From the NCBI RefSeq assembly GCF_902686445.1, contig NC_062221.1, forward strand, positions 38,828,575 to 38,892,574: a stretch of 64,000 bases of DNA, read 5' to 3'. A model generated the notes under the pieces. It did not search any database. It was given only the letters and a program-made list of their open reading frames with translations, and was not told where the DNA came from. Both the position numbers and the translations under genes were made by a program. The number at the start of each line of letters is the position of its first letter. Positions within the stretch are counted from its first letter, which is position 1. Of this stretch, positions 45,325 through 60,300 are shown piece by piece. This DNA is from Sciurus carolinensis. Its lineage: Eukaryota > Chordata > Mammalia > Rodentia > Sciuridae.

Positions 45325-48300
45325 TGTGTGTGAGTGTGTGTCTACCATTAGGCTTCATTTTCCAAGACACACAGTTCATGTAGACACCCTTACCACTGGG
45401 GAGAATTTGTCTAAAGTGACTATTAGCCAAGAAATTATGCTTAGGATTAGGACAGATGAAAAAATCCTTTTAAGGTCTAGGTAAAGTCCTAGGGTATCGT
45501 TTATCTCTTCTCTAAATGGAAAAGCTTGTGTTTATAACTTGTTTTTATTATAAACCTAGGTATTTACTTTGAAAGACTTTAAGAGAGATGCATAAACACT
45601 TTAAATATTTCCTTTCACTCAGCTCCTCAGGGCAAAACACAAGCGGTCAAAAGATTTGTCCATCCAATTCATCTTATTATTCTGGCCCAAGTGAGACTTG
45701 CACTCCATTGGCTCTGTCAAGGAACAGAAGAGTCCATTCATGTTCAGATTCCGGAATATCATCCTTGGTAAATATTTTTCAGTTGCCCTTTAGGCATTAG
45801 TTATAATGATAAGTTTATAAAACATAACTATATTATATTGAATATATTTTAAATCATATATTCTTCCCCTCGTTCCTTTAGTTGTAATTGTTCCATTTAT
45901 CTCACTGGTTTAAGAGGAGTTATTCATATGTTTGCATTAAAAATTACAGAAAATTGTTTTTTCAAGCACTTATATCTCTTTCAACTTTGTAACACCAATA
46001 ACTGACAGAGTTTCTATCACATTACTGAGGTACAATGTATATTTTTAAATAAATGGATGACATGCAATGAAGTGTACCATTAGGCAGTGTTCTACTCATA
46101 AACAAACAAACTCAGAATATTTAGGTTAATGAAATTTAAAGTTCATGAGGCTCTAGATTAATCAACTCCTTTGTCAAAGTTAAAAAGGGAAAACAGACTG
46201 GATAAGACACAATTATTCACTGTTAAACAGTGGTGGTACACCACACTGCATTGACAAACTTACCTGGAAATAAACAAAGATGCAGTAGCTCATTTTCCTA
46301 CAATGTCAGAAGCTCCAAATTAAGCAGTCTCCTTTAAAAAAAAAGAAACAAACAGTTTTTTGTACAAAATTAGGTATCAGGTAAAAATTGTAAGTTTTTT
46401 CTCAAACACAGCTTTAGCTTAGATTCTTTTCTTTTTCCAGTAGGAACCTCATAAAGCAGCACAAAGAGGCAATGGGCTGTAGCAGCCCCAGAGAATTGCA
46501 CTTGCAAGAAATTTTTATTCTATAACAGAAGCAAGTAAAAGGAAAATTCTAAGAACACATAACATGTTAGGAAAGAAACTTTTATAAACATGTAAACTAA
46601 ACAGTCAACATAGGAAGTTTATCACTATATTCCTTACTAATCTAAAATTCATTAGTGCTTATTGGTTGTTTTAAAGAACAGTTCAAAAGGAGAAATTAAA
46701 TCCTTGAAAGCTCATTAGCAAATCTGCAAACTATCTCAAAGTATTAATTAACTTTTTAGAGTTACTGTTAATAAGGTAGAGAGCTTTTGCTATTAGTTCT
46801 ATATTTACTGGAACAAAGTCATTTAATGAGTAAATAATGAGGCTAAAACATCTATGTGAAATTATTATTTTAAAAAATCCACCTCCTCCCAGTTTAATTT
46901 GAGGCAAACATTTCCCAGATTTGCTCTGTAGGGTTCACTGGTCCCATTTTTTGAACCAAGAATAAAAGATTCTATGATTTAAGTCTGGGGAAACACTTCA
47001 CAGATCAGCAATGTGCATTAACACATACATTGAGAAGTCCTGTAAGAAAGAGAAACACTTAATTTGATTTAATCTAGAGCCTCATGAGTTTATCTGAAGG
47101 TGGGAATAGTTTTGTGTTTGCATTGGTTATGCAAATTTGCAGATAAATCAAAGAATAATCTATGGGAAATGCGGCTCAGTGAAATACTTTAATGACATTT
47201 CTTTAAACCAACTTTTCTGGGCTTGTTTGTTTGCATACGTGTATAATGCTGGCTAACGGAAGAATGAATCTATGATGTATGTATGTGTTTGACATAATAT
47301 TCTCTTCTAGTAATATGAGTTTTGTTTTGTTTTCTTTTGTTTTGTTATTAACTTGAAACTATCATGAACTATATATATTGGGAAATTTGATTGACTACAA
47401 CCCTGGTATTAGAAAACAATATAAAATTGCCCCAAATGTGCTCTTGGTACATGTTCTGGTAAGTAATATACTGGCTGGAACAAGGAAGATGACCAGACCT
47501 TTCATTCAGTAATGACTACACATTTAAAAAACACTGTTAGTGAATTGAAACTCTTCCCAAGAAGAGCCATCAGGATGTTTGGATATAATTTATAAACCAA
47601 GATCTGGAACAACTGGATGACTTAAGAAGATGACAAGTGTTATGAAATATTTGAATTGGCAATTGCATGTGCACAGTTGAAGCAAGTTAGAGGAATTATA
47701 TAACAAAGGCGGTACATATACTGAGGGGTTCCTACCAGTTAGAACTGTTCTAAAATGGAATGAGATTCTTCATTTAATATTCGGTAAGTATTAATGGATG
47801 ATTTATCAGAGCTGGTGTGAAATAGATTCATGATGGGTACATATATTGATTCATTCTGTCATTTATTTTCAAACATAAATTAGTTGCAGGTGTTGAGGTG
47901 GCAAAGTCGAACAGGAATACATAATTTCAAATGGACTACGATGCTGTGAGCATATCCCAGGACATTTGGAGTTCAATTTGGCTGAATATTTAGCATGAAT
48001 TTGCATTGCTTTTATACATAGAAGTCAATAAATTGCCTATTACCACATGATATTTTTCTTCTCTTTTATTTTAAAGCTTCCATCAGATTCTTGTAAGTAC
48101 CTCACTTGGCATGAGGTAGAACAACATGACGTTCAAGGAAGTCAACTGCGTTGCCCAAGAGTAAGAAAAGGTAGAAGAACAAATGTGCAAATTCCTTGTG
48201 TACCTGCTCTGAGTAGATTTTTCTTAATTATAAATCATTATTTCAGGGGAAATAGAAAAATTTCCTTTTCTTATGCCATCAAATTGTTGATACAGTGAAG

Positions 48301-51300
48301 TCACCTACAATAGTACACTCATAACTGACTAAATAGTATTCAGTAGTAATTATTTGGAAAAAAAATTGAAAGATAAAGAGAAAATTGTAGACCAACTATC
48401 TAGAAATAACCACTATGACTTTTGGTTCCATTTAGTGCTTTAGTATAAAATACATACAGACATAAAATTTTGGTTTTTTGTTTTTTCCTGTAATATGATA
48501 TTGTGAACATTTTTGCCATGCCTTCATATATTACCAAAACATGCTTCTTAAGGTTGCATGACTTTCTATCATCTGGATAAATGTGTATTTTATTTTGATC
48601 AGTAATCCTTTTTAGAAATTTAGTTTGTCTACTATTTTTCAGAATCATGAATAATACTGTCATTTCAATGGATGACTGCAAGCTAATTTAATTTTATACT
48701 TTTTTTATAAAATAATCAGAAGAGAATCATAAATGTATTAGTCAAGATTCTTCAGAGAGACAGAACAAATAAAACATCTCCCTCTATAAATGCATGAGAT
48801 TAGTTATGAAAATTGGTTGACATGATTAGTTGAGACTACAAAGTCCCACAATATGTGGTCTACAAGCTGAAGGACCTGGAAATCTAGTGATGCAGTTCAG
48901 TTTGAGTCTGAAAATCCAAGAACCAGGCAAGCTAATGCTGAGACTCAGTTTGAGTCCAGAGCCCTGAGAAACTGGGAGGCTACTGGTGTAAGTCCTGGAG
49001 TTTGAAGACCAGGGAACCTACAGTTCTAATGTTCAAGGGCAGGAGGAGATGCTTGTGCTCTCTCCAAAAGAGACAGGAAGTTCATCCTTCCCCCACCTTT
49101 TTGTTCTCTCTGGTTTCTCAGGAGATCATGTGGTGCCAGCCCACATGGGTGAGTGATAATCTTCTGTAGTCAACATGTTGATTCAAAAACTAATTTCTTC
49201 TCATAACACCCTCATGGACTGTGATGGTTAATTTAAAATGTCACCTTGACTTAGATAGGTGGTAAAGCATTATTTCTAGGTACATCTTTGAGGGTCTTTC
49301 TGGAAGCAAATTACATTTGAACGAGTGAACTGAGTCAGGAAGATTTGCCCTCACCCAACGTGGTTGGGCACCATTCCATGAATTGAGGACCAGATAGAAC
49401 AAAAACTCAGGTTAAAGTGAATTGGCTCTCTCTTCCAGAGCCCTGACACCCATCGTCTACTACTCTTGCATATCAGAACTCCAGTTTCTCAGGACTTTGG
49501 CCTTGTACTTTGAATAGATTGTAAATTCTATGAGAACACAGACCATGCATTTCTCATATCTCTTTTTATATCCCTATAAGCCAATGAAATAATAAGATAT
49601 AACTCCTGCTTCAGTGAGCATTAGTCTTTATAAGACATCACTCATCTTGGCACTCTTATCTATATTTGAAGACTTGCAGTAATACTTTATAATGTCCATT
49701 TACACTATTGATCTTGAAAAAAGATCATTACTTTGCCCACATGATACCTGTCTTCTTTCACTCAAACTCAGTTAACAAAGGAAGAATGAAATAGCATCAT
49801 TTTCTTAAACTTTTAGTAAAGTGTGGTCTTATGCTTTAACTCTGTCAACTCTATTTGCTACTAAGCACTGTTTATATTTTCAAGTGTTATATTTTCAAGT
49901 ATTAGTAAATAATACTACTAGAGATATGTTAGACTTTTCCTTTGAAAACCTTAGAGAGGATATTTTTCCAAAGGTGGAGAAATTTTAGGATATTAGGAAC
50001 GAAAGAGACCACAGGAAATAGAGATCAAATGTCTAACTTGTGTAAGGAGTTTTCCAGAAAAAGAGAAGGCAATTCCATGAGCTAAAGTGAGCAGATGCAA
50101 GTTGGCTCCTAAAATGTAGCATGGGCAAAATTCAGATTCCCTTTTCCTGCACCCCAAAGAATCTGAGGTACTTAGTGTGGCATGGAGTTCCAGAATGTGT
50201 ATTTGTGAAAAATCAGTGCAGGAAATTCTGTTGTAGGTAATCTGAGGACCATACTTATGAGAAACACTAATGTAAGAGGCTTGAGGAGACAATAAATTTT
50301 GAAGGAAAAGCAAAAACATTGATAGTTAAGATGGGGGACTTGATGATTGCGGCAGTCAGAGGAGTAAAAAGAAATCGTGTTCTGAGCACAAGTAAAGGGT
50401 CGAGGTTAGAACTGCGGAAGTGCAGAAATGGGAGCTGCTGACGGGAATAAAAAGTGAGAGGAAGCTGAAAATGAGCATGCGCACGAAGGGTCAACATGTC
50501 TCCGTCCTTCCCTGATTTAAGCGGCCAGGTCACGGGCTGGGGTCATCACTCTGTAAAACCAATCCCACGTAATGGCCACAGTGGCCATTCATGCAGAGGA
50601 CGTCACTGCTCTGCAGAGATAAAGCTACATTTCCCTTCCATAGATCATTAACAACACCTGATCTCTCCTGAGTGACTAGTCATAAAAGGAGCAGAGCATG
50701 ATCTAGGGGACGAAAAACACTGGAAAAAATCCCATCACCTCAAACCATAGAGAAAATAGATGTCCCATCTTCATTGCCCTTAAGTTGGTTTATGTTTGTT
50801 TTGTGAGATGGAGACAAATGCTTTCAAAATCATTGTGATAAGAATTCCCCTCCTTTTAGATTAAATCCTGAACCACTCAACAAAAGTCTCTTGGTTTATC
50901 TCAGTTGCCCCAGTTGTACATCCAGGAAGAGTTTGTAAGAAAAGAAAGGTTATCTGGCGTGTGTGATAAACAGCCATTTCCCAAGGCTTTGATTGTCGGA
51001 TCAAGACTGACTTCACTTCTCCCAATTAAATGAAGCAAAAGAGCAAACTGTTGGCAGAGTTCTTTTAAAGGATATATTCTTTCTGTTTGAAAATCTCTCA
51101 GCAAGTTAATTCAGTGACTGCTGTTACAAGTTACAAATCCAGTGAGAGGACAAAGAACAAGCTCAGAGGTAGCAGGTGAAAGCCAACATCCCTGGGCTGT
51201 CAGATATTCCAGCCTGTAGTTCTTAGCTGTAAGATATATCTCCAATGAACCAACTAAGTCTCAGTAAGAAAAAAAAAATCCAATTTAATGCAACTGCTCA

Positions 51301-54300
51301 CAGTGGAAGTGACCTTTGGCCTACCATGTCAAAGAAGTCTTTGAAAGCTACTGTAAAGAGAAATAATTAAAAGAGCAGAAAATCAATAGAACTCAAACAA
51401 ACAATAAAGGGCAGAGTTTAATAACTCTGGGGAATTGAGTGCACAGAAAAATCTTCCAAATTTGGGCGGGGCTTGAGTTAAAGGCAACAGAGTCAAAGTT
51501 ACCCCTGATCAATTACGTGAGTACTCCAGTTTTCCATGCTATGAATCTTAACTCCAATCATCTTCATCAGTGAACAAGCACGTCTCCTAACTGAGGATAT
51601 TTGACTTGTAAATTGGTTGATCCTCCCACACTCAGGGTCATAAGAGGTCCTGGGTGACAATGCTACAGTTCATTTAGAGAGAAATGCTTTAAAGGCCAGA
51701 CAACTCCTTGGCTTCCACTTCCCACGGTGAAAAACTGATGTTTGCATCAAAATAATAAAATATTGGGCTGTCCTCTTATTGCCTTCCATAAGGCCTTGGA
51801 AATGGACTCCTTCTTTCCATTATGATTCAAACAAACATGCCACAAAAGCAAAGCTTGTTCTTGATGCCTCCAGTGTTGCTTTTCTTCTTTTTTTTATTCT
51901 TTACCTTTAAAATGAGGAAAGTCATGCATTCCAGAAAAAATAGAATGGGGAAAATGATACAAGGCATGACAGAGAGAAACACAATATGTTGGAGTTGGAA
52001 GCAACTGCAATAATCTATTACAGGCTTGTTTGGGTCATTAAAGAGAAAAGTGTACTTGGGGGAACACAATCAGGGTGGCCTGTGACAATTAGAAAGCATA
52101 TGTTGGTCTAAATTATTAGAAATAAGTGTTTTTTAAAATTACTATGAAGGTCAAACAAACATGGTTTCTCCCCAAACTCAGTTCATGTTGGGCCCTGGTT
52201 TCAAGAAGCCTTCTTTGTGTTTTTGCAGATGTGGGAAAAATGAAGCTCAGAAAATTAAAATCAGTCATTTGGAGTCACATAATTATCTTCCACCCAACTC
52301 CAAACTAGAAGCAGGACAGCCTTTGCTAGCCCTGGGAGTTTTGAACAAACGTTATTTGGAGGATAGAGTTGGGAAAACAGTGGGGAATGAGTTTTGAATA
52401 GAAATTGGGCTAAGATTGAGGGTAACCTTGATGACAAGTCAGGATTGATAGGCAGTAAGTTATTTCTACAGTGTTTTGAGGCCTATGTTAAAACTTAAAC
52501 AAAGGCTGGATGGAAACTTTTACCATTTATATTGGAGGAGAGAAGCAAGTAGGGAGATCCCAGAGAAAGCAGGGACAGTCCAGGTGGGAAGATGTGAGGA
52601 TCTATCTGGACATTGAACAGGAGGGGTCAGATTCTCACAGTGAAAAATGTTAGGATGAGGGAGCTCACTGAATTGAGAGACAAAAGACAGAAAATCAGGA
52701 GTGACTTTATGATCCCCCAAGAGGGATTACATGAAGACTTCAGGTACTAGTGATTTTTCTCACTTCTCTTGGCTAGATATACAGGGTTAAAAGGTAATTC
52801 TACACGCTGATTTTTTCTTCTGTTAATAGAAGTAATTCCTATGCCCTTTCAATAGTTCTAGAAAAGTCATAAAATTATCTCTAGACTTCAAAATATATGC
52901 CCGGAATTTAAAGTCATCTAATAAAAATGACAGGTATTATGCATTTTTACTATCACATTTTTTCTAATGATGTTGTTAAATTGGATTTAGAAAGGAATCT
53001 ATCACCGAATTTTGTTGTTGGAATCCAGGTCCTTGCACATGTTAGACAAGTGCTCTAACACTGGGCTACTTCCTGAGCCTGTAAAAATAAAAATTTAAGC
53101 CAAAGCTACCTATCAATCATCTGTAGAAACCTAGATCCTAGGTATCACAAATATGAACTTTTTAAATTAAGATGATCTAGAGTCCTAATTGTTTTTTCTG
53201 CCTACTGTATTCACTTTTCTTTCAACTTTCTTGAAAAAAAAAAATAGATGAAAGAGAAATATAATGACTGATTTGATATTTCCTCTCTCTCTCCTGTAAC
53301 TCCTTTTGTGATGAAAGGGTCCAGGCAATAAGCCCATCGAGACAGGTTTCTACAGTGGGGTTGGGGAAACAAGAGAGCTGGGGGTGTAAATCTTTATTAC
53401 TGTCAAACCTGTGAATCTGATGTTTCCAAATCAGAGTTCTCACTCCCATTTGGTTCTTCCTAGTCACCAACTCTGCATCCCCGTATTTAACCATTCATGG
53501 GAGCAGAACCTGCAGATATAGAGGGCTGAACTGTATATAGTTTATAAAATATGAAAGGAAGCTTATTTGGCAATTTTCAAGAAAAAGGGATTTTCAGCAC
53601 TTAGACAGTGAGGAATGTGGTAAAGTTGTGGACACTTCCTTGCCCACACCCAATTGGATTTAGACAAAGAGTAGTGGGTTAAATCATGTTTTGTGACAGT
53701 TCACACAATTTGGGTATGATGTGAGTGGAACCAGTTTTTCGATCCTGATATTGGGTGGCACTTTCGAACAACTGACCAGATGCCAAGTGAAGATGCCAGT
53801 CCTGTCCCCCTAAGCCTTACTTACCAGATTTACCTTCTGATTTTTGCCAAGGACCCTCTGAAGAAGAGTTACTCTTTCACCAGGCAAGGCGTAACTTGCC
53901 TCCAAAGAAAAGAGTCCTTGAAAAAAACAAATGGGAAACGTGGCTACAAGAAAATTGGGAGGACTGCACGGTAAGAACTTTAGGGGAAAAAAAAAAAAAA
54001 AAGCCTGTATTCCCCATTGATTCAAACTATGACATCATTTTTTAAGGGACAGTTAGCAGCATAAGTACTAAAACTTTAAGTGTCTCTTCAGACTTTCTTT
54101 CAAACTCATGGTGTTTGGACTTGTCTGTCTCATTTTTTCCACCCTTCTCTTCATCCCAACATGTTACATATGTGCTTTTATTTTATTCTGATATTGCTGA
54201 ACTTTAGAAAAAAGTATACAGTAGTTGAAAATGAAATTGTTCCTTTTGGTAAAAAAAAAAAAATGTCAAATTTAGGACAATAATTTACATCTACAAATTT

Positions 54301-57300
54301 GTGGAGAAATCTGGGATTCCTTGAACTGTTATATCAGGGTAAAAGTTTTGATCAGCTGGAGCAATCAATCTGCTTGGGAACAAACCAAGTTTGTCACCAG
54401 TGAAGGACATGAGCTGTGTTTTTCTGTGCTTGAAACCATCCAGTTGACCAATGGCCCTGCAGCTGGTCAGTTCAACCAGTAAAAGGCCATCAGGCTGTGA
54501 CCCCTCGGCTTCTAATTCCAGTTGAATCAAGTCACATGTGCACATGAGACTGAAGCCTTTACTGGGAAAGACAAGCACTGGTAACTATAAAGGCGTGTTA
54601 TCCGTCTCTTTAAAATGAAGTAGAAATGATCAAATTAAACTTGAAGCTTTTATGTCTTTCACAAATGAAAGTGAGTTTGAAAGCTCCTCATTGGGAATCC
54701 TGATGCCTCCTTTGCTTCACAGGCTGATCTTATGTCATAAAGTTATAAAATTAGGGGGTGGGATGGGGCTTCCAAGAGGGTCTGATCTAAATTCCCTCCT
54801 TTCAAAAGAGGAAAGGAAGTCCAGAAAGAGAAATGATTTGCCTTGGTGACACAACTTACTATGCAAGTAGCAATCTGTGTCCAGTGTGGTGCTTTGTTAT
54901 AATAATTTAAAATATTCATAAATGCATACTACTCTCAGAAAGTTTAAATAATATTACTACTTATAATAATTTTTATAACAAAAATGTGAAAATATACCCC
55001 AGATTTTGACCTCTAGTCCCAGGACTCTCCTTTGAGGTAACCGTTCTGTTGTATATGTGCATTCACTTTTTATAGCTGCAATTTAAAGCATGGGAATACC
55101 ATCAAGAGACAAGGGCCTTGCTAATAAACTATCAAAGAAACTAATTGACCTTTCAGTAAATGTAAGAGAATAGCTATATAAACTCCAGATTATCGCAGAA
55201 TGATTAATTGGGAAATAAAAGTAAATAAGAAAACTTCTCTCAGGAGGTGACATTTAATGAATAGATGGTAGATATAATCTTTTATGATTTCTTAAGTTTT
55301 CTTTTAAAATGAAGACCTTTTCAACTTTTGCAAAATAAAACTTCAAGTATCAAATTTTATAATGTTAAGTGTGCAGAGTTATCAAGAACCGTAATTTCTC
55401 TAAAAATAGCAATATCTAGAGTTCCTTAAGTAACAAATTATTTTGCTTCAGAATTATAATGGGGGATTATCATTCTATTCAAATTTTTTATTGACAGAAA
55501 CCAGTAGTAAAATATGAATAAAAAATTAAGTTGACTTTTAGGAGTAGTTTCCAAGAGAAATGATAATACCAACAATGGGATTAATTTCCTTTGCATCAAA
55601 GTTGATGGGTGTTAAATGTAAAACTAAAAAATTCACTATCTTTGAAATATGCAAAGTCATTTTTAGGTATGTATCCCTAATTGCTCTAAAATCATAGTTT
55701 TCATCTTTTGATGATGTTACCTTACCCTGAAGTTCTTAAAAATATGATTTCTGAGTATTTCCGAATAAGACTAATGATAGCTGATCATTCAAACCAGTAG
55801 TTCTCAAACAGAAGTTTACCCACTCCATTCTGCACTCCTAGAGAATTTCAGTCTGTTTAAGGGTTCTGTCTTTTCCCCTTCCTGCCCCCTAGGAACCTAA
55901 GTGACTCTGATCAAACACTTCACCTTCCTCTACCTTGAGAATCCTTGCAACATTATTGTGTTTGGATAGATAAGTACTATAAAGAATGAGAAAGAGAGAG
56001 ACCGAGACAGAGACAGAGACAGACAGAAAGAGAGAGAGAAAGAGGAAGATAGAGATGAAAACTAATAGTTTAAATAATTATCAACTTACTTTTTAAAATT
56101 TGTTTTTCCTTCAGATTTTGAATATTTCATTTCAGGACTTGGGGGATCCTTATCAAGTTGAAAATTTTAACAGGATTCTCAGAAGATTAATTCGAGTTGA
56201 AACCCTCTGGTTAGTGGATAATTCACTGGTGGATTTAAGTGCCATAAGGTTGCCAAGGTACCAAGTTACCACATTAAAGTTAAATCTTTAGTATTTGAAT
56301 ATGAGGTCCCGCTGTCTACACATGTTGTGTCTCACTATATGTGGTCAGGTTTTAAAAGTGATATTTTATTCTAAAGTGACTTATATGGCAAGACAAAAAG
56401 AAAAATTTTATAATAAAATATCATACTTTAGGGGGGAAATCTATTCTTTTTAAAATTAATTGATTTTGAATTGTTAGGCAAGTACTTTGTAATCACAGAA
56501 CCTGTGAGCAGAGAAATCTGTCCATTTTCCTTATGTTCTAAACTGTAATTGCAATTCCATTACATATACATCACAGCTGTGAACGGTGATTTTTAGTTCA
56601 ATATGTCGAACCAAAAAAGGAAGGGTAAATTCTAGAGCAATTAAGATATATTTCCAATCCTGGACTGAGAGAGGGTTACAAAGAGACTAGCATAGCTGCA
56701 TAGAAAAGGGGAAATGGCTGGGCAGAAAGATGTGCTCTTATTTGTCGGGGTCTTTAGCCCCCTTGTTCTTCTTGATCAGCGACAAGGGAAGGGAGCACTC
56801 CCCAACAAGGCCAGACGGGGAAAGGTAGGGCTGACAGACCAACCGCCAGCACTCAGCCCTCCAGGTGGAGGACAAATCAGGGAGATCAGTCACAGCAGGA
56901 ACTTGTTTATTGAGGAAGTCACACAGCTTTTATGTAGGGTGGGGGCTAGGTGGCAACCAATCAGCTTAAAGGTCAATAAGGCAGGGGGGTTCAGGCAGGC
57001 GAGAGTCCCATCGGACTATATGGCAAGCACGAGCTGATCACATTCAGCAGAACTGTTGTTAACCAATCCCTGACGGTGGTCCCATTTATCATCATTAAAC
57101 CACCTTTGAGGCCTTGATCTTGCTCACCTGCCAGGAAGTAAGGAGTCAGCCTGAGTTAGTCTCAACACTTATTAGCACACCCCCACCTTCAAAGACCATT
57201 TGAAACTTTAGACTACTTGCACAGCTTTTGAATTTACTTCTGCTCTTTGTAAATAATTAACTTAAAATACATAAATAAAAGAATTCAAAAGAAACTTTAT

Positions 57301-60300
57301 ATCACTACCATAAATTTTTAAAAATCAGTATCACTTGATATGAACTTATTTAGTAAATTTAGGGGGCAGACTCTAGCTCTTGGAGCTTATTATAATAATG
57401 ATGTACTAGTTATATTTTCCTAATATGCATTGAAATAAAAAGCAACAAAAATATCTTAATGATCACATATGTCCATTTTATACTTTAGAAAAATACTGGA
57501 ATGTCATTTACTTGGAATATTTAAATTTGACTTGATTCAGATTAATACTTTTGAAATCTTGATTATTTTATGTAAAAAAGCAAACCCAAGTAAATACCAT
57601 AATCATTAAAAGATAAGGCTTGACCCATTTTCAGTGTTCTCTAGATACATTCTCTGGGCCTTTATTTTCTTTAGAAACAGTACTTATAATTTAAAAAAAC
57701 TGTACAATTGCTATTCAAACTTTGCAACTTGCAAGTTGACATATCAAAGTAGAAGAATACTGATGCCTCCATGCTCATAGCCCGTCAACCCTCCTTCCCA
57801 GGAGGTTTGTGTCACTGCCCACTAGGGTGGTGCCCGCATCTCATCATATGCTACTACCTGGGCCATCTGTGATGGGGAGATGCTGAGAGATGGAATAATA
57901 AGGAGAGATGCTGAAAAGTGAGAACCCGACTGGTAATCAAGGGAAAAGCAGCCAGGTATGGGTGACCCAAGCCTGTAATCCCAGAAAATCAGAAGACTTT
58001 GAGGCAGGAGGATCTCAAGTCCAAAGCTAGTCTCAACAATTTAGTGAGGCCCTAAACAACTTAGCAGGACCCTGTCTCAAAATAAAAAATAAAATAAAAA
58101 GAACTGGGGATGTGGCTTAGTGGTAAAGCATCCCTGGGTTCAATCACTGGTATAAAAAAAATGCATATTTCAACAGGAACTGCTTGATCTAGGTTTCAGT
58201 TAGAAGTTGTCACAGTGCTAAAGTGCTCCTAAGGAAGGTTACCTGGAAAGGGGCACAGGCCAAAAGTTATCAAAGATAATTAGGAATGTATAAAATCCTA
58301 TGGAGAGAAACTAGAATAGGGAAAATGAAAATCATAAATTTGAAAAATTGATGAAATCTGGGTGGGTTCAAACTGAATTAGCTTTTTTAATGCTCTCTGG
58401 ATATGGCCCTATTTTTACCCTTAGCAATTATTATTTACCAAGTGTCATCATGGAGTCCAAGGACCATAAATAAGTACTCTGTGTTTCTCTCATGGTATTA
58501 CATCCCAACGTATACATAAAGAAATTTCTCCTTAAGGCGAGGTGCCAGTGATAGATTTTGAATTATTTTCTCCATTTGCACAGTCTTGTACAATTATGGT
58601 TGCAAGGCAAAGATATTGAGAAACATTATCTATCAGGAAAATGTATTGAATTTAAATGCCTAACACACTTTTCTTCCCCTAAGGGTACTTTTTTAGTTTT
58701 CTTTTATATAAAAAGTCCCTTTTTCTGATTTAAGATGCTATTTTCTCACTATAGAATTTTTTAGGTACAGAAAAGTAGAAAGAAAACATAATTTCATTTC
58801 TTAGAGGTAGTATTCTTCACCATTTATTTCTTTAGGTACATTTTTATATTGAGGAGATTATATGGAGTTATTCATTCATTCAGGATAAATGCAGAATCTA
58901 CCATGGGCCAAATACTGTGCTAACCACTCAGTATGTACATTGGAAAAGCAAATAGATTCCTGTGCTCAGCAAGCTGATGGTCTTCAATATCCTGCTTATT
59001 TTCTTGTAATTTTTATTATAAATACTTCTGATTATTTTTTATTTACACACATTTCTATTATTCTAGTCACACATGTAGGAAGCACCACTGTCACTCTCTT
59101 ATGGGCAAAGTAAAGCAGACTAATCCTTTGTAGGATTTAATGGTTAACCATCTCTTTAAGAAATAAGTAAGACAATGTTTATATTTTGTAACCAGCTGCA
59201 GAACATTAAATCTGAACAGAAACTATTTCACATCTTTCAAACAACTGCCAAAGATACCTCAGATACAGCACTTATCCCTGGCTGAAAACCATATTGAGAC
59301 CCTCGCTGGACTCCCCAGTTTACGGTGCACTCCATTAGAATCCCTCATACTCAAGAGGAACCCCTGTGAGTTTCACCAAAATTACAGGAAACGGTAAGGC
59401 CCCACATACCTTAAGTCACATTTTGCATTTCAATGTATATTATTCTTTTAGTCATATTTTATATGGTTGCCCTCTTGCTTAAATTCACTCAGCAATATGT
59501 ATCATATTTACTATGTGTTGAACACTTCATGCTTCCAATACCATTTGAAGAACTTTGAGCTGATGTTTCTCCATCTGTTTTGAATCTTTAATACACATTT
59601 CTCTTTTTGTTAATTTATGATTGCTGTACAGATTTTAGGCTCCTCTAGTAATGCATACACTACATACACAAAGATGTTTCATTCTAGATTTCCAATTTCT
59701 ATATATTTCTCTCATATCTTTAATGGCTATTGTGTCTTTCAAAAATTTTCAAAATATAGACTTCTATCAAGTTCTATGTGACAATCTCATACATTCTTTA
59801 TCTTCTAATTTTATTTTTACCCCTTTGGTTCACAAGGGCACCATTATGAAAATACAAAGAAGTAATGTTTCAGTCTACTGCAGTTGTTGAAAGTGCTCAA
59901 AAACCTGCCAAGAAGAAACCATTGGGAACATTCTTAATAGGAGAGAAATAATCTTGGATTGTGCACCAAGTAAAATGTTCACCTATTCATCTCCAACTAA
60001 TTTTCAGCACCACTGTCAGTGTTCTTAAGAGAATTAAAAGGCTGAAACACGCAAATGAATTCTACTCCTGTAGCTACTCCCATATGATTGCAGGTCATGT
60101 GATCTGTCAGGGGAATCTGTTCTGCAATCATCTCTTGGGTCTGTCTATTCCATTCCTGGATCCTAGTCCTTCATCTATATCCAGTTTCAACAGAAGATGT
60201 AGCTCTTACCATCCTCCTTTCTCACACTGCCATTTGTCCATGACAGCAACTGTATTCCAGAAGCTTCTATGATGTTAGACGCTTCAGCTCCTGATGTAAA

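Noticed and set aside
45623..45767. Exon 2 starting at the first acceptor (ACTCAG)
   Set aside because: It would use 8 more bases and shift the frame against exon 1 (phase 1) and exon 3.
53780..53974. 64-codon frame starting at ATG 53780
   Set aside because: It overlaps exon 4 in a different frame, has no splice link to the LRR exons and no recognisable protein character. The alternate frame fits phase and content.
56714..57037. 107-codon plus-strand frame
   Set aside because: Shadow on the antisense strand of the solo LTR.
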